Assembly: GCF_040412085.2 (NCBI RefSeq)
Contig: NZ_CP115921.1
Location: forward strand, 1,240,001-1,304,000
From: Vibrio sp. CB1-14
Lineage (GTDB): Bacteria; Pseudomonadota; Gammaproteobacteria; Enterobacterales; Vibrionaceae
DNA length: 64,000 bases
Direction: 5' to 3'
The stretch's first letter is position 1. Each line of letters begins with the position of its first letter. Under the pieces are notes generated by a model that ran no database searches, was not told the DNA's origin, and saw only the letters and a program-made list of their open reading frames with translations. This document shows positions 26,552 through 35,805 of this stretch, one piece after another. The position numbers were made by a program, and so were the translations under genes.

Positions 26552-27562
26552 ATGGAACAGCTTTATTCCTCTCTATTTATCATGGTGTTGGGCGTCGCGA
26601 GCTGCGTTGTCTATTTTGTTGGCAGCAATTTCTTGCTTACCCTTATTTTTCCAACCAGACATGTCTCCAACCAAACCATGGCCAAGAACCTGAGGCGGGC
26701 TGCGGCGATTCGTCCGTGGTTGTTCTTAGGTCCAGCATTGGCCTTCTTAGTGCTTTACCTCATCTACCCGGTTTTTGAGTCTTTGTATCTATCGCTGCAT
26801 GACCGAAACGGGGATAAATTCGTTGGTGTGAGCAATTACACCTGGCTGTTTAAGGATCCTGAGTTTAGAGAGTCTCTGTTCAATAACTTATTATGGTTAC
26901 TTGTGGTACCCGCCGCATCGACGTTTTTCGGATTAGTTATAGCAGCTCTGACTGACAGGGTGAGCTGGGGAAACATTGCTAAGAGTCTGGTCTTCATGCC
27001 GATGGCAATCTCCTTTATTGGTGCGTCGATCATTTGGAAGTTTGTCTATGACTATCGTGCGCCAGGCTCAGAGCAGATTGGCATTCTAAACGCCGTTGTC
27101 GAAGCGTTTGGTGGGACGGCACAGGCCTGGATAACCATTCCTTTTTGGAACAACTTTTTTTTAATGGTGATCCTGATTTGGATTCAAACTGGCTTTGCAA
27201 TGGTAATCCTTGCCGCAGCACTTCGCGGCGTGCCGGAGGAAACCGTGGAAGCCGCCATTCTTGATGGTGCAAATGGTGTGCAGATCTTCTTTAAGATTTT
27301 GATCCCGCAAATATGGGGAACCATTGCCGTGGTATGGACGACGATCACCATCTTGGTACTTAAGGTTTTCGATATTGTGCTAGCAATGACAAATGGTCAG
27401 TGGAGTACTCAGGTGCTTGCAAACATGATGTTTGACTGGATGTTTAGAGGCGGCGGTGACTTTGGGCGTGGAGCGGCTATTGCCGTTATCATCATGGTCG
27501 CGGTGATTCCAGTTATGGTTTGGAACATGCGTCAAGCCAGTGCGCAGATGGAGGATCGATAA
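26552..27562 (+). CDS. Sugar ABC transporter permease (AglF-like)
   Basis: The protein (336 residues from ATG 26552) has about seven membrane spans, one more at the N-terminus than the six-span core, and the permease EAA loop as EETVEAAILDGANGVQIFFKI near residue 230. I choose ATG 26552, after GAGG, because the earlier ATG at 26504 lies in the stem-loop and lacks a ribosome binding site. It forms the inner-membrane channel with the next permease. Its TAA overlaps the ATG of that gene by one base, indicating translational coupling. Confidence 0.9.
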   Translation: MEQLYSSLFIMVLGVASCVVYFVGSNFLLTLIFPTRHVSNQTMAKNLRRAAAIRPWLFLGPALAFLVLYLIYPVFESLYLSLHDRNGDKFVGVSNYTWLFKDPEFRESLFNNLLWLLVVPAASTFFGLVIAALTDRVSWGNIAKSLVFMPMAISFIGASIIWKFVYDYRAPGSEQIGILNAVVEAFGGTAQAWITIPFWNNFFLMVILIWIQTGFAMVILAAALRGVPEETVEAAILDGANGVQIFFKILIPQIWGTIAVVWTTITILVLKVFDIVLAMTNGQWSTQVLANMMFDWMFRGGGDFGRGAAIAVIIMVAVIPVMVWNMRQASAQMEDR

Positions 27563-28761
27563 TGACGACCAAAGTTGCAACTCCTTCATCGTCAGAGCCA
27601 CAAAACGCTAAGTTTAGTATCAGCCGACTTCGTCGCTCTCCGTTAACGATTCTGGTGCATTTGTCTGTATTGTTGATAGTCATTCTCTGGACGCTACCAA
27701 CAGCGGGTCTACTTATTTCGTCCTTTAGAGATAAAGACCAGTTAGCTTTATCAGGCTGGTGGACTTCTCTAACGGCATCAAAGCAAAACCTTGTAGCTCG
27801 TACGGATAACCCGGATACGCAAGTAAAGTTAGGTGACGTTTATGTGCTTTCGGGGCAGTTATTGGTAAACGACACACAGACAGAGATCATGGCATTTGGT
27901 TTTTCATCTCGAGAGCCGACTAAGTTTTTACCAAGCGAAGTCGCAGAAATGCGGAAAGGCGGAAAACTGACGGTTAGCGAAGACGGTCACTACAAGATGA
28001 CTTCGCCTGAGCCATTTACTGGCAAACGTGGCAAACGAATTTTCTACACTGCGGTTGTCCCGCCAAAGTTTGGCTTAGACAACTACCGTGAGGTATTAAC
28101 GGCAGAAGGGATAGGGCGTTCGTTTATTAATTCACTGACGGTCACCATTCCTGCCACCATCATACCGATCCTTATTGCGGCTTATGCGGCCTACGCTTTG
28201 TCGTGGATGAAGATGCCGGGGCGCAATCTATTGATCGCGCTGGTCGTTGGCCTACTCGTGGTGCCATTGCAGATGTCATTGATCCCACTGCTAAGGCTCT
28301 ACAACGATATCGGTGCCTTCTTTGGTGTCGGGGCGAAAACCTACCTTGGAATATGGCTTGCACACACGGGCTTTGGTTTGCCGTTGGCAATTTACTTGCT
28401 GCGGAACTATATCTCCAGCCTACCTAGAGAAATCATTGAATCGGCCAAAGTCGATGGTGCGACGGACTTTGAGATCTTCATGCGAATCGTTCTGCCGCTG
28501 TCGTTTCCCGCTTTGGCGTCGTTTGCCATTTTCCAGTTCCTATGGGTGTGGAATGACTTGCTCGTGGCTACGGTGTTCTTAGGAACAGGAGAAGAGCATA
28601 TGGTACTGACAGCGCGTTTGCGTGAGCTATTGGGATCTCGAGGTGGCAACTGGGAAATTTTGACAGCATCGGCGTTCGTTTCAATCGCGGTGCCGTTATT
28701 TGTGTTCTTTGTGCTGCAAAGATACTTAGTTCGTGGGCTACTTTCTGGTTCTGTTAAATAA
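27562..28761 (+). CDS. Sugar ABC transporter permease (AglG-like)
   Basis: The 399-residue permease has a first membrane span near residues 30-52, then a periplasmic insertion of roughly 110 residues (about 55-165), then the usual five-span core with the EAA loop REIIESAKVDGATDFEIFMRI. The long insertion resembles AglG permeases of alpha-glucoside systems and also MalF-type P2 loops, which contact the binding protein. The ATG overlaps the preceding stop (TAATG) and follows GGAGG. It pairs with the preceding permease in the inner membrane. Confidence 0.9.
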   Translation: MTTKVATPSSSEPQNAKFSISRLRRSPLTILVHLSVLLIVILWTLPTAGLLISSFRDKDQLALSGWWTSLTASKQNLVARTDNPDTQVKLGDVYVLSGQLLVNDTQTEIMAFGFSSREPTKFLPSEVAEMRKGGKLTVSEDGHYKMTSPEPFTGKRGKRIFYTAVVPPKFGLDNYREVLTAEGIGRSFINSLTVTIPATIIPILIAAYAAYALSWMKMPGRNLLIALVVGLLVVPLQMSLIPLLRLYNDIGAFFGVGAKTYLGIWLAHTGFGLPLAIYLLRNYISSLPREIIESAKVDGATDFEIFMRIVLPLSFPALASFAIFQFLWVWNDLLVATVFLGTGEEHMVLTARLRELLGSRGGNWEILTASAFVSIAVPLFVFFVLQRYLVRGLLSGSVK

Positions 28762-28801
28762 ACAGTACCTGATTCAACGATGTGACTGATTCTAAGAAGA
28801 G

Positions 28802-29902
28802 ATGAGTGAAATGACAGGATTATCTTTAACAAACGTCAAAAAATCATACGGTGAAACTCAGGTACTGCAAGGGATTGACCTCGATATTCAGCAAGGGGAG
28901 TTTATTGTGTTCGTTGGCCCATCGGGCTGCGGAAAATCGACACTATTGCGAATGATTGCAGGGCTTGAAGATATTACTTCTGGAGAAGTCTGTATCGAAG
29001 GCGCCAGGGTTAATGAACTGCCTGCAGCGATGCGCGGTATTGCCATGGTGTTCCAAACTTATGCGCTGTACCCACATATGACCGTGTACGACAACATGGC
29101 ATTTGCGATGCGTATTGCGAAAGAGTCCAAGGAGGCCATTCACGAACGAGTGATGGAAGCGGCACGTATGCTCCAGCTTGAACCTTATTTGGATCGTCTG
29201 CCAAAAGCACTCTCTGGTGGTCAAAGGCAGCGTGTTGCGATTGGCCGAGCCATTGTAAGGCAGCCAAAGGTGTTCTTATTTGATGAGCCATTGTCTAACT
29301 TAGATGCGGCGCTGCGTGTTCAGACCCGAATTGAAATCGCTAATCTCAAGGAGGCGCTCACTGAGACAACGATGATCTACGTGACGCACGATCAGGTTGA
29401 AGCGATGACATTAGCAGACCGAATTGTTGTGCTCTCTTCTGGTCGTATCGAGCAAGTTGGTACGCCGCTAGAACTCTATACCGACCCTGCCAATGTTTTT
29501 GTTGCGCAGTTCATCGGCTCTCCAGCAATGAACATCAGCAAAGCTCGAATGGAGAAAGCGGGTGAAGCGTCACTCGTGACCGCAGAAAGTGGCCTTAATA
29601 TTGAAGTTCCTGTGTGCTCTGAGGATTCTTTAGCAGGCACCGAGCTGCAACTAGGTATTCGCCCTGAAGATTTTCTTGTTGCCGAACCCGCGGATGCGCT
29701 GATGTCGGGTAAGGTGCTGTTTGTTGAGTCTTTGGGTGAAGTCACGTTACTTCACATCAAAGTAGAAGGGCATGAAGAAGCTGTTGTAGCCAAGCTTCCA
29801 GGTATATTAGATTTCCATAAGGGCGAAGAAATTTATCTAAAAGCAGAGCCAGAGAAGATCCACTTGTTTAATCGCGAGGGGATTTCGCTCAAACACCTGT
29901 AA
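28802..29902 (+). CDS. Sugar ABC transporter ATP-binding protein (MalK/UgpC/AglK-like)
   Basis: The 366-residue ATPase has Walker A GPSGCGKST, signature LSGGQRQR, Walker B VFLFDEPLSNLD and the switch histidine in YVTHDQVEAMT, followed by a C-terminal regulatory OB-type domain (about 240-366) typical of the MalK group. It powers the two permeases from the cytoplasmic side and ends the operon. The ATG at 28802 has a poorly spaced ribosome binding site; an ATG at 28811 is an equal alternative. Confidence 0.93.
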   Translation: MSEMTGLSLTNVKKSYGETQVLQGIDLDIQQGEFIVFVGPSGCGKSTLLRMIAGLEDITSGEVCIEGARVNELPAAMRGIAMVFQTYALYPHMTVYDNMAFAMRIAKESKEAIHERVMEAARMLQLEPYLDRLPKALSGGQRQRVAIGRAIVRQPKVFLFDEPLSNLDAALRVQTRIEIANLKEALTETTMIYVTHDQVEAMTLADRIVVLSSGRIEQVGTPLELYTDPANVFVAQFIGSPAMNISKARMEKAGEASLVTAESGLNIEVPVCSEDSLAGTELQLGIRPEDFLVAEPADALMSGKVLFVESLGEVTLLHIKVEGHEEAVVAKLPGILDFHKGEEIYLKAEPEKIHLFNREGISLKHL

Positions 29903-29921
29903 GCCTGTTTTCCTCCACAAT

Positions 29922-29950
29922 AAAGCTCTCGCATTCCCGAGAGCTTTTTG
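29922..29950 (+). terminator. Terminator of the alpha-glucoside transport operon
   Basis: Stem AAAGCTCTCG / CGAGAGCTTT with a 6-base loop is followed by further T, 19 bases after the ATPase stop. Confidence 0.85.
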
Positions 29951-30041
29951 GTTACAGGCTGAGAACTGAATATTGCTAACATCTTGGCGGTAAATAGCAT
30001 AAGATACACGCCCTTTACCCAGCACTGAGCCACTCATTGTA

Positions 30042-31292
30042 ATGACAGATAACACACAGCAAACGACATTTGCCGAACTTGGTTTGATTCCAACCTTAGT
30101 CGAGCGCCTAGAAGCGTTAGAGTATAGCCAACCGACTCCAATTCAATCTCATACCATTCCTCATGTACTTGAAGGTCGAGATATTGTTGGTGGAGCCAAT
30201 ACCGGTTCTGGTAAAACTGCTGCTTTTGCGTTGCCGATCCTTCAAAAGGTTTATCAACAAGAAAATTCAGCGAGTCGTCGTGGCAACTATGTGTCGCATC
30301 TGATTTTAGTGCCAACACGCGAGCTGGCCTCACAGGTGGCTTACAATGTGAAATCTTACTCTTATCATCTAAGAGACAAGATTAAAACGGTTGCTGTGTT
30401 TGGTGGCGTATCGGTTAACCCTCAAATGCTGGCACTTCGTGGTGGCGCGGATGTGATTGTGGCAACGCCTGGCCGTCTTCTGGATCTCGTCTCTAGCAAT
30501 GCCATCAAGCTAGACCAAGTACAAACATTGGTTTTGGATGAAGCGGATCGTATGCTAAGCCTTGGTTTTACCGAAGAGCTCAACAAGATCCTAGCGCTAC
30601 TTCCAGAGCAAAAGCAGACATTATTGTTCTCTGCGACTTTCCCTGACAAAGTGACAAACCTTTCTCAAGGTTTATTGAACAACCCTGTTGAGGTTCAGTT
30701 GCAAAGTGCTGAAGCCAGCACTTTGGTGCAACGCGTGTTCAGTGTGAACAAAGGTCAAAAGACAGCGGTACTGGCTCATTTGATTAAGCAACACCAGTGG
30801 CGCCAGACGCTAATATTTGTGAATGCAAAGAACGCCTGTAATCACTTGGCTCAAAAACTGTCAAAACGCGGTATCACTGTGGAGGTTTTCCATGGTGACA
30901 AAGGGCAAGGCGCTCGTACTCGCGTTTTGGAAGGCTTCAAGTCGGGCGAGATTCAAGTGCTGATCGCAACTGATATTGCTGCTCGCGGGCTAGATATCGA
31001 AAAACTGCCAGTTGTGATTAACTTCGATCTTCCGCGCAGTCCTGCTGATTACATGCACCGTATCGGCCGAAGCGGCCGTGCTGGTGAGGTAGGTTTGGGT
31101 TTATCACTGATTGATTTTGATGACTATCACCACTTCAAAGTGATCGAGAAGAAGAATAAATTCCAGCTTGAGCGTGAGCAAGTTAAAGGCTTTGAAGTCG
31201 AAGACGACCAAAGCGAAGCCTACTTTGCACCGATGAAGCCACGCGCAAAACCAGCGGGCACTGGCAAAAAGAAAAAAAAGCGCAATCAATAG
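30042..31292 (+). CDS. DEAD-box RNA helicase, RhlE-like
   Basis: The 416-residue protein shows the full set of motifs in order: Q motif YSQPTPIQ, motif I GGANTGSGKT, PTRELA, TPGRLLDL, DEAD (VLDEADRM), SAT, LIFVNAK, ATDIAARGLD and HRIGRSGRAG. A short basic tail ends in KKKKKRNQ and probably binds RNA. It unwinds RNA duplexes, in ribosome assembly or RNA decay. The length and short tail fit the RhlE group, but which paralogue it is cannot be told by eye. No clear ribosome binding site precedes the ATG. Confidence 0.9.
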   Translation: MTDNTQQTTFAELGLIPTLVERLEALEYSQPTPIQSHTIPHVLEGRDIVGGANTGSGKTAAFALPILQKVYQQENSASRRGNYVSHLILVPTRELASQVAYNVKSYSYHLRDKIKTVAVFGGVSVNPQMLALRGGADVIVATPGRLLDLVSSNAIKLDQVQTLVLDEADRMLSLGFTEELNKILALLPEQKQTLLFSATFPDKVTNLSQGLLNNPVEVQLQSAEASTLVQRVFSVNKGQKTAVLAHLIKQHQWRQTLIFVNAKNACNHLAQKLSKRGITVEVFHGDKGQGARTRVLEGFKSGEIQVLIATDIAARGLDIEKLPVVINFDLPRSPADYMHRIGRSGRAGEVGLGLSLIDFDDYHHFKVIEKKNKFQLEREQVKGFEVEDDQSEAYFAPMKPRAKPAGTGKKKKKRNQ

Positions 31293-31353
31293 AGTCACGC
31301 TCGTGGCGGGTAGCGAGTTCACTTTGCAATCTGCCGCTTCTATCAAAAAATTA

Positions 31354-31387
31354 AAAAGCCTTACTTGAGCGTCAAGTAAGGCTTTTT
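31354..31387. terminator. Bidirectional terminator
   Basis: A long perfect stem AAAAAGCCTTACTTGA / TCAAGTAAGGCTTTTT with a 3-base loop separates the convergent helicase and VF530 genes and has A/T tracts at both ends. Confidence 0.92.
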
Positions 31388-31411
31388 TATTTTTGAGTGT
31401 TTAGCTATGCA

Positions 31412-31825
31412 TTATCGACGTGGTGGACGTCCGCGCCCTGAACGTTCCTTAAATGCTGTAGCCGCTTTAGCTTGTGATTTAAGAATCGACTCAACAGTGA
31501 GCGCCATCGGCTCTTTCGGTTTAATCCCGTGCGGGAAGGTGCGTGCTCTTGGTGGGATGTTGTATTCTTCTGCGCTCGCTCTTGGCATGCGTTTGAAGCG
31601 ATAAAGGTAAAAGTTCTCTAACTTTTCTCTCGCCCACTCAGTTTTTTTCAGATACTTCACGCTACTCGCAATCGTAGGCTTTGTGTTAAAGCAGTTGAAA
31701 CGCATTGCGGTATCGAGAATGTCCCAGCCATAAAAATCCACTAACTCTTGCAACATGGTTTCAAGCTTTAGCCCATGTAGTGGGTTGTTTTGTTGCAGTT
31801 CAATTCTTTCTTCGTCAGTCATCAT
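31412..31825 (-). CDS. VF530 family (DUF2132) DNA-binding protein
   Basis: The protein is about 137 residues. Its N-terminal 80 residues match the VF530 family, named after a Vibrio fischeri protein of known structure: NNPLHGLKLETMLQELVDFYGWDILD, then CFNTKPTIASSVKYLKKTEWAREKLENFY. Family members are small helical proteins thought to bind DNA. The C-terminal 55 residues add a basic tail ending in GRGRPPRR, an AT-hook-like motif that would fit minor-groove binding. The ATG at 31825 (or 31822) is preferred over an upstream TTG. The exact role is unknown. Confidence 0.85.
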   Translation of the reverse strand: MMTDEERIELQQNNPLHGLKLETMLQELVDFYGWDILDTAMRFNCFNTKPTIASSVKYLKKTEWAREKLENFYLYRFKRMPRASAEEYNIPPRARTFPHGIKPKEPMALTVESILKSQAKAATAFKERSGRGRPPRR

Positions 31826-31922
31826 TTTAAGGGTCTCACTTATCAATGGGCGGAGTGTAGCAAACTGGGCCGCGCAGAGATATCTATAAGAAGGATAGGG
31901 TAGCTATAACGAGTATAGTGGT

Positions 31923-32438
31923 TTAAACCGTTTTCACTGTTAAACGGTTTTTATTGTCTCGATTGGCGATAACTTGTTGATGGTCATCGATCGTGCCCAT
32001 GGTTTTCGCTAGGCGGTCATACAAAACCACATTCACCGTCGCAGCAAGGTTCATGCAGCCGTTAGTCGGTACGTAAACCACGTGATGAGCTTTATCGACG
32101 ATCTCTTGTGGCAACGAGCCATCCTCGGGGCCAAATATATAGATGGCTTTCTCAGGATGTTCAAAGTGAGGCAGAGAGCTCGCACCAACAGCAAACTCAA
32201 TACAAACGATTTCAACATCATCCGCCAAATCCGCAGTGAGATCTTCTTTTTCCACCAAAGCAATTCGTTCATGACTGTTTTGGGTATCGGTTTGAAATTT
32301 AACGGCTCGGCTATAGCGTGTACCGCTATAACGCACTTCACCTGCCTCGTAACACCCAGCAGCGCGCATTACTGCACCCACATTGGTTGGGCTCTTCGGG
32401 TTATTTAGGCCGATAACGACTTTGGGCTTTGTTGTCAT
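31923..32438 (-). CDS. SPOUT-superfamily RNA methyltransferase (TrmH/SpoU type)
   Basis: The 171-residue protein carries the three SpoU motifs: GLNNPKSPTNVGAVMRAAGC (motif 1, with the conserved Asn and Arg), IFGPEDGSLPQ (motif 2) and CMNLAATVNVVLYDRL (motif 3). It therefore has the knotted SAM-binding fold and probably acts as a dimer on tRNA or rRNA ribose 2'-OH. It lacks the N-terminal RNA-binding domain of larger TrmH proteins. The target RNA is unknown. Confidence 0.88.
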   Translation of the reverse strand: MTTKPKVVIGLNNPKSPTNVGAVMRAAGCYEAGEVRYSGTRYSRAVKFQTDTQNSHERIALVEKEDLTADLADDVEIVCIEFAVGASSLPHFEHPEKAIYIFGPEDGSLPQEIVDKAHHVVYVPTNGCMNLAATVNVVLYDRLAKTMGTIDDHQQVIANRDNKNRLTVKTV

Positions 32439-32718
32439 GGTTGTTGCACTACTTACTGTGTTTGGTGGCGAAGTAACTCTTAGGGTGGGGGATTATGGAT
32501 CTATTAGGGTGAAAATTCTATGGCTGGGTGTAGGTATTTTTGATTTGGTATTTTTGGGTGCTCTGGTGTCTGGATTTGTTAATAGTTTACCCGTGAGCAA
32601 TGTACGGAGAAAAGTATGAACATTCATGATCAGGATGACATATATGGTCGACTTTTATTGCTCTTGCGTCGAAAACAGACGAAGGTGCCCAGAAATTGAA
32701 ATTAAGGAGATCTATTAA

Positions 32719-33102
32719 ATGACAAGATGGTTGGTGGTTTTCTGCAGTATCTTCCTACCTTTGAGCAGTTGGGGCTACTCGATTGGCAACTGTGAAGCTA
32801 CAGAAGTGAGTGCTCATCTCATGTATGTAAATAGGATATCGAAAAGTGAAGCGCTTGGTGAAGTAATAGAGCAGCGTGTCATGGGGTTGAATGATGTCCT
32901 TTCGAAGTCTGCTTTTAAAGACGCATACATAGTCAGTCATAGTGTGAGCATATTAGATGACTATGAGAGCTCTTCCCAACAGGATGTAGTATCAACGTTC
33001 CAGGTTCGATTTGCAGCCAGCTATGAGGCAGTAACGATGTTGCATCAAAGCAAAGATTTTCTGAGTCTTGAGCTCTCAAGCAGTTGTAAAGGTAACAGTT
33101 AA
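32719..33102 (+). CDS. Secreted protein of unknown function
   Basis: The 127-residue product has a signal peptide (cleavage near residue 20, SWG/YS) and a mature part with two cysteines (Cys25 and a C-terminal one) that could form a disulfide. AAGGAG precedes the ATG. I do not recognise a family. It stands between the SPOUT methyltransferase (divergent) and a membrane protein gene. The 280 bases upstream show no clear structure. Confidence 0.7.
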   Translation: MTRWLVVFCSIFLPLSSWGYSIGNCEATEVSAHLMYVNRISKSEALGEVIEQRVMGLNDVLSKSAFKDAYIVSHSVSILDDYESSSQQDVVSTFQVRFAASYEAVTMLHQSKDFLSLELSSSCKGNS

Positions 33103-33230
33103 TTCGAATTGCATGGCTTGTTGAATCAAAATTGCTAAAGAAAAGTGGCATTAGCATATACAATGTGAAAGCTACGACGTCGCGCACTAAGTAGCCTCTT
33201 ACACAAAATATCACATCAAAGAAACTACAT

Positions 33231-33725
33231 ATGCCCAACAACAAAGAATTCACAGCAGAATACACCCTCAACAAAGCCTTTTTTGCTGAGTGTTACGATC
33301 AAACCAGTACCCCAACTGAGTTCCCGAAATCCTACTACAAAGCTGCGCTGTTTCTGCTCTTTGGCTCGGTTTTAGTTAAGTTTGAGTTATTGCCTAACGG
33401 CTATTTGGGTTGGTTCTTTATTGTTTTGAGTTTTATCGAGGCTTTAAGCGTCTACTTTAAAAGAGGCTGGTGGGTGTGGCGTCAGAACATTGGTTCGAGT
33501 GCTGGCAGTAAAGTGGAGCTTACCATCGGCACCAAAGGCGTGACTTATAAAAGTGGCAAGGTCAATAATACCATTGCATGGGGTGATATCGACCAACTAC
33601 AACAAAGTGATTTGGGAGTCATTCTTCACATGGGTAAACAGCGCCAATACGTCAGCAAATCTTGCTTAAGTGATGAAATGCTTGCCTTTATGGTCGAACA
33701 ACACGCCGCAGCAAAAACGAGTTAA
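33231..33725 (+). CDS. YcxB-like membrane protein
   Basis: The 164-residue protein has two adjacent hydrophobic spans (about 38-55 and 60-78) followed by a soluble C-terminal domain with VELTIGTKGVTYKSGKVNNT and IAWGDIDQLQQSDLGVIL. This layout matches the YcxB-like C-terminal domain family, whose PH-like fold faces the cytoplasm. Function unknown. A strong terminator follows 40 bases downstream. Confidence 0.7.
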   Translation: MPNNKEFTAEYTLNKAFFAECYDQTSTPTEFPKSYYKAALFLLFGSVLVKFELLPNGYLGWFFIVLSFIEALSVYFKRGWWVWRQNIGSSAGSKVELTIGTKGVTYKSGKVNNTIAWGDIDQLQQSDLGVILHMGKQRQYVSKSCLSDEMLAFMVEQHAAAKTS

Positions 33726-33766
33726 TTTTAGTGTGTGAGACCTTGAGACCTTGATAACTTGAAACG

Positions 33767-33796
33767 AAAAAGCGAACCCATAGTGGTTCGCTTTTT
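33767..33796 (+). terminator. Terminator after YcxB-like gene
   Basis: Stem AAAAAGCGAACC / GGTTCGCTTTTT with a 6-base loop. The GCGAACC stem is shared with terminators at 21964 and 38118. Confidence 0.88.
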
Positions 33797-34093
33797 CATA
33801 TTTGCAACTGAGACTGCCAATCCGATCGTAACTTCCTGATTCCGTTCCATCCAAATACGTAAGACCCAAACTAGTAGTGGGACTCTACGACTAATGTCTA
33901 ACTGTCTGAGACTATTTGTTTTTTTTGGTTTGGTATATGGTACTAGCGACTGTATTTCAAGGTTTCATAGCGAAAAGTCATCCAGCTCTTTGCAGTAAAA
34001 AAGAGTGAGAAACGATTCGCTAAACCTTTGTGCAGTGAACCAATAACGTTTGCTGGAACAACACACCATAGAGTGTGAACGAAAGGAATCACA
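33797..34093 (+). other. Upstream region of the DUF3360 gene
   Basis: Together with the terminator before it this makes a 368-base gap. The part after the terminator should hold the promoter for the next gene. I see a T-rich stretch at about 33920 and a good AAGGAA ribosome binding site just before 34094, but no palindrome or gene. Confidence 0.4.
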
Positions 34094-35602
34094 ATGAGCA
34101 GTACTTTAGAGTCCATACATGTAACAACTGACAAGCCTCAAGCCAATGAGGATGAACTCAACTATGAACAGCAGCATAAACCAAGATCAGAATTTGCTTC
34201 CCGAGAACAATATTTAGAACACGAATTGCAAATCATGGCGCCCAAACGCTGGCGTCCCAATTTGCCGTTTAAAGACTATCGATTTGAGATAGAAGACACT
34301 ATCCCTGCGATGGCGGCGACCATTGGTAAAGTGGTTATGGTGGGTGCCATTGCCGCAACGTTTGCCGGCGCTCTAGGGCTTAATGAAGGCTTTGTTTTAG
34401 AAAACGTGCGTTATGAACTACTCATAGCCTCTGTTTTCATTATTCTTTTCTCTGGCTTTTTATTGCCGACCGCCAACCTCGCCGGTACACATGGTCCACT
34501 CATTCCTTTAATTCCCATTGTTGTCGCTGCTGGCGGACACCCTATGGCTTTTGGGTTGTTGATTGGTGCGTTTGGTTTAGTCTTAGCCATCAGTAAAGGT
34601 GGCAGCATGTTAGCCAGCCTCACCAGCAAAGGGGTGTGTGGCGGGCTATTGCTCTACTTAGGCTTTGTTGGAACCGCATCTCAAGTTAAAAAGCTATTCG
34701 CTTGGGCCGAAGGAATCGGCATGAGTCACATTGCTTTTGTTGTGATCTTTTGCACCATTATTCTGTACGCCTTATTGGAGCATTTTCGTAAGCGCTGGCT
34801 AGCCGTACCGCTTAGCTGCCTACTCGGTGGGACGTTAGCGTTTGCCATGGGTGCTCCGTTCTCTTTTCAAACCGAGCCAGGTTTGCCCAACATGAACCCT
34901 ATGTATTGGTGGGGAGAGGACACTGGCTGGATGCTAGGCCTACCAACGCTTGAGCACTTCATGGTGGTATTACCGTTTGCTATCTTAGCAGTGGCGATGT
35001 GGTCACCGGACTTTTTAGGCCATCAAGTGTTCCAGAAAATTAGCTATCCAGAGCGTACAGAAAAAGTACACATGAACATCGACGACACCATGACTACGGC
35101 CTCGATTCGTCAAACGTTCGGTTCTTTGCTTGGCGGTACTAACTTTACTTCGTCGTGGGGCACTTATATCGTGCCAGCAGCGATTGCTAAACGTCCTATA
35201 CCAGCTGGTGCGTTGCTAACGGCACTGTTCTGTATTATCGCTGCTGTTTGGGGCTACCCAATGGATCTTGCGATATGGCAACCTGTCCTTTGTGTTGCGC
35301 TCATTGTTGGGGTATTCGTACCATTGCTAGAGGCTGGAATGGAAATGACGCGTGAAGGGAAAACCACACAATCGGCAGCGATTGTTGTGTTTTCTTCGGT
35401 GCTCGTTAACCCAGCATTTGGCTGGTCCCTCACCATGCTGTTGGACAATTTAGGCTTGGTTGGCTGCAAAGAACGCAGCGGTGAACTCAGTAAAATGAGC
35501 CGTTGGGTACTGCCTGGAATCATGTTTATCGTGCTAAGTAGTGTGATGGCGTTGGTGGGTTTGCTGCCTGGGATTCCGGCGATTATTCCGAGTTTTCGTT
35601 AG
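34094..35602 (+). CDS. DUF3360 family membrane transporter
   Basis: The 502-residue protein has a charged cytoplasmic N-terminus (about 1-70) and about twelve to fourteen membrane spans. It fits the DUF3360 family, which resembles nucleobase and SulP-type transporters; the segments NLAGTHGPLIPLIP and LLGGTNFTSSWGTYIVP look like the two half-helix substrate sites of that fold. It probably moves a small anion or nucleobase across the inner membrane by secondary transport. The substrate is unknown and no metabolic neighbour helps. Confidence 0.85.
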   Translation: MSSTLESIHVTTDKPQANEDELNYEQQHKPRSEFASREQYLEHELQIMAPKRWRPNLPFKDYRFEIEDTIPAMAATIGKVVMVGAIAATFAGALGLNEGFVLENVRYELLIASVFIILFSGFLLPTANLAGTHGPLIPLIPIVVAAGGHPMAFGLLIGAFGLVLAISKGGSMLASLTSKGVCGGLLLYLGFVGTASQVKKLFAWAEGIGMSHIAFVVIFCTIILYALLEHFRKRWLAVPLSCLLGGTLAFAMGAPFSFQTEPGLPNMNPMYWWGEDTGWMLGLPTLEHFMVVLPFAILAVAMWSPDFLGHQVFQKISYPERTEKVHMNIDDTMTTASIRQTFGSLLGGTNFTSSWGTYIVPAAIAKRPIPAGALLTALFCIIAAVWGYPMDLAIWQPVLCVALIVGVFVPLLEAGMEMTREGKTTQSAAIVVFSSVLVNPAFGWSLTMLLDNLGLVGCKERSGELSKMSRWVLPGIMFIVLSSVMALVGLLPGIPAIIPSFR

Positions 35603-35653
35603 AGAGCCTGAAAGACGAGGCTGTTGCTTGAGTGTATTTTTCTAGCTTGATAG

Positions 35654-35687
35654 AAACGGTTTAGTGGAGTAGGTCTAAACCGTTTTT
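35654..35687 (+). terminator. Terminator after DUF3360 gene
   Basis: Stem AAACGGTTTAG / CTAAACCGTTT with a 10-base loop is followed by T bases, 51 bases after the stop codon. Confidence 0.8.
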
Positions 35688-35805
35688 GCCCCAAATTGTG
35701 CTTTATTCTTTCATTACCTTAAAACCAAAGTCGAATTTTTGACTTACTTTATGTAATGTGGAAGCCTCGATACGCCAACGTTGAATGGAAAGGTGATTTG
35801 TTAGC

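Noticed and set aside
32383..32619. 78-codon hydrophobic frame after the SPOUT methyltransferase start
   Set aside because: It begins inside the opposite-strand gene, has no ribosome binding site and reads like low-complexity non-coding sequence.
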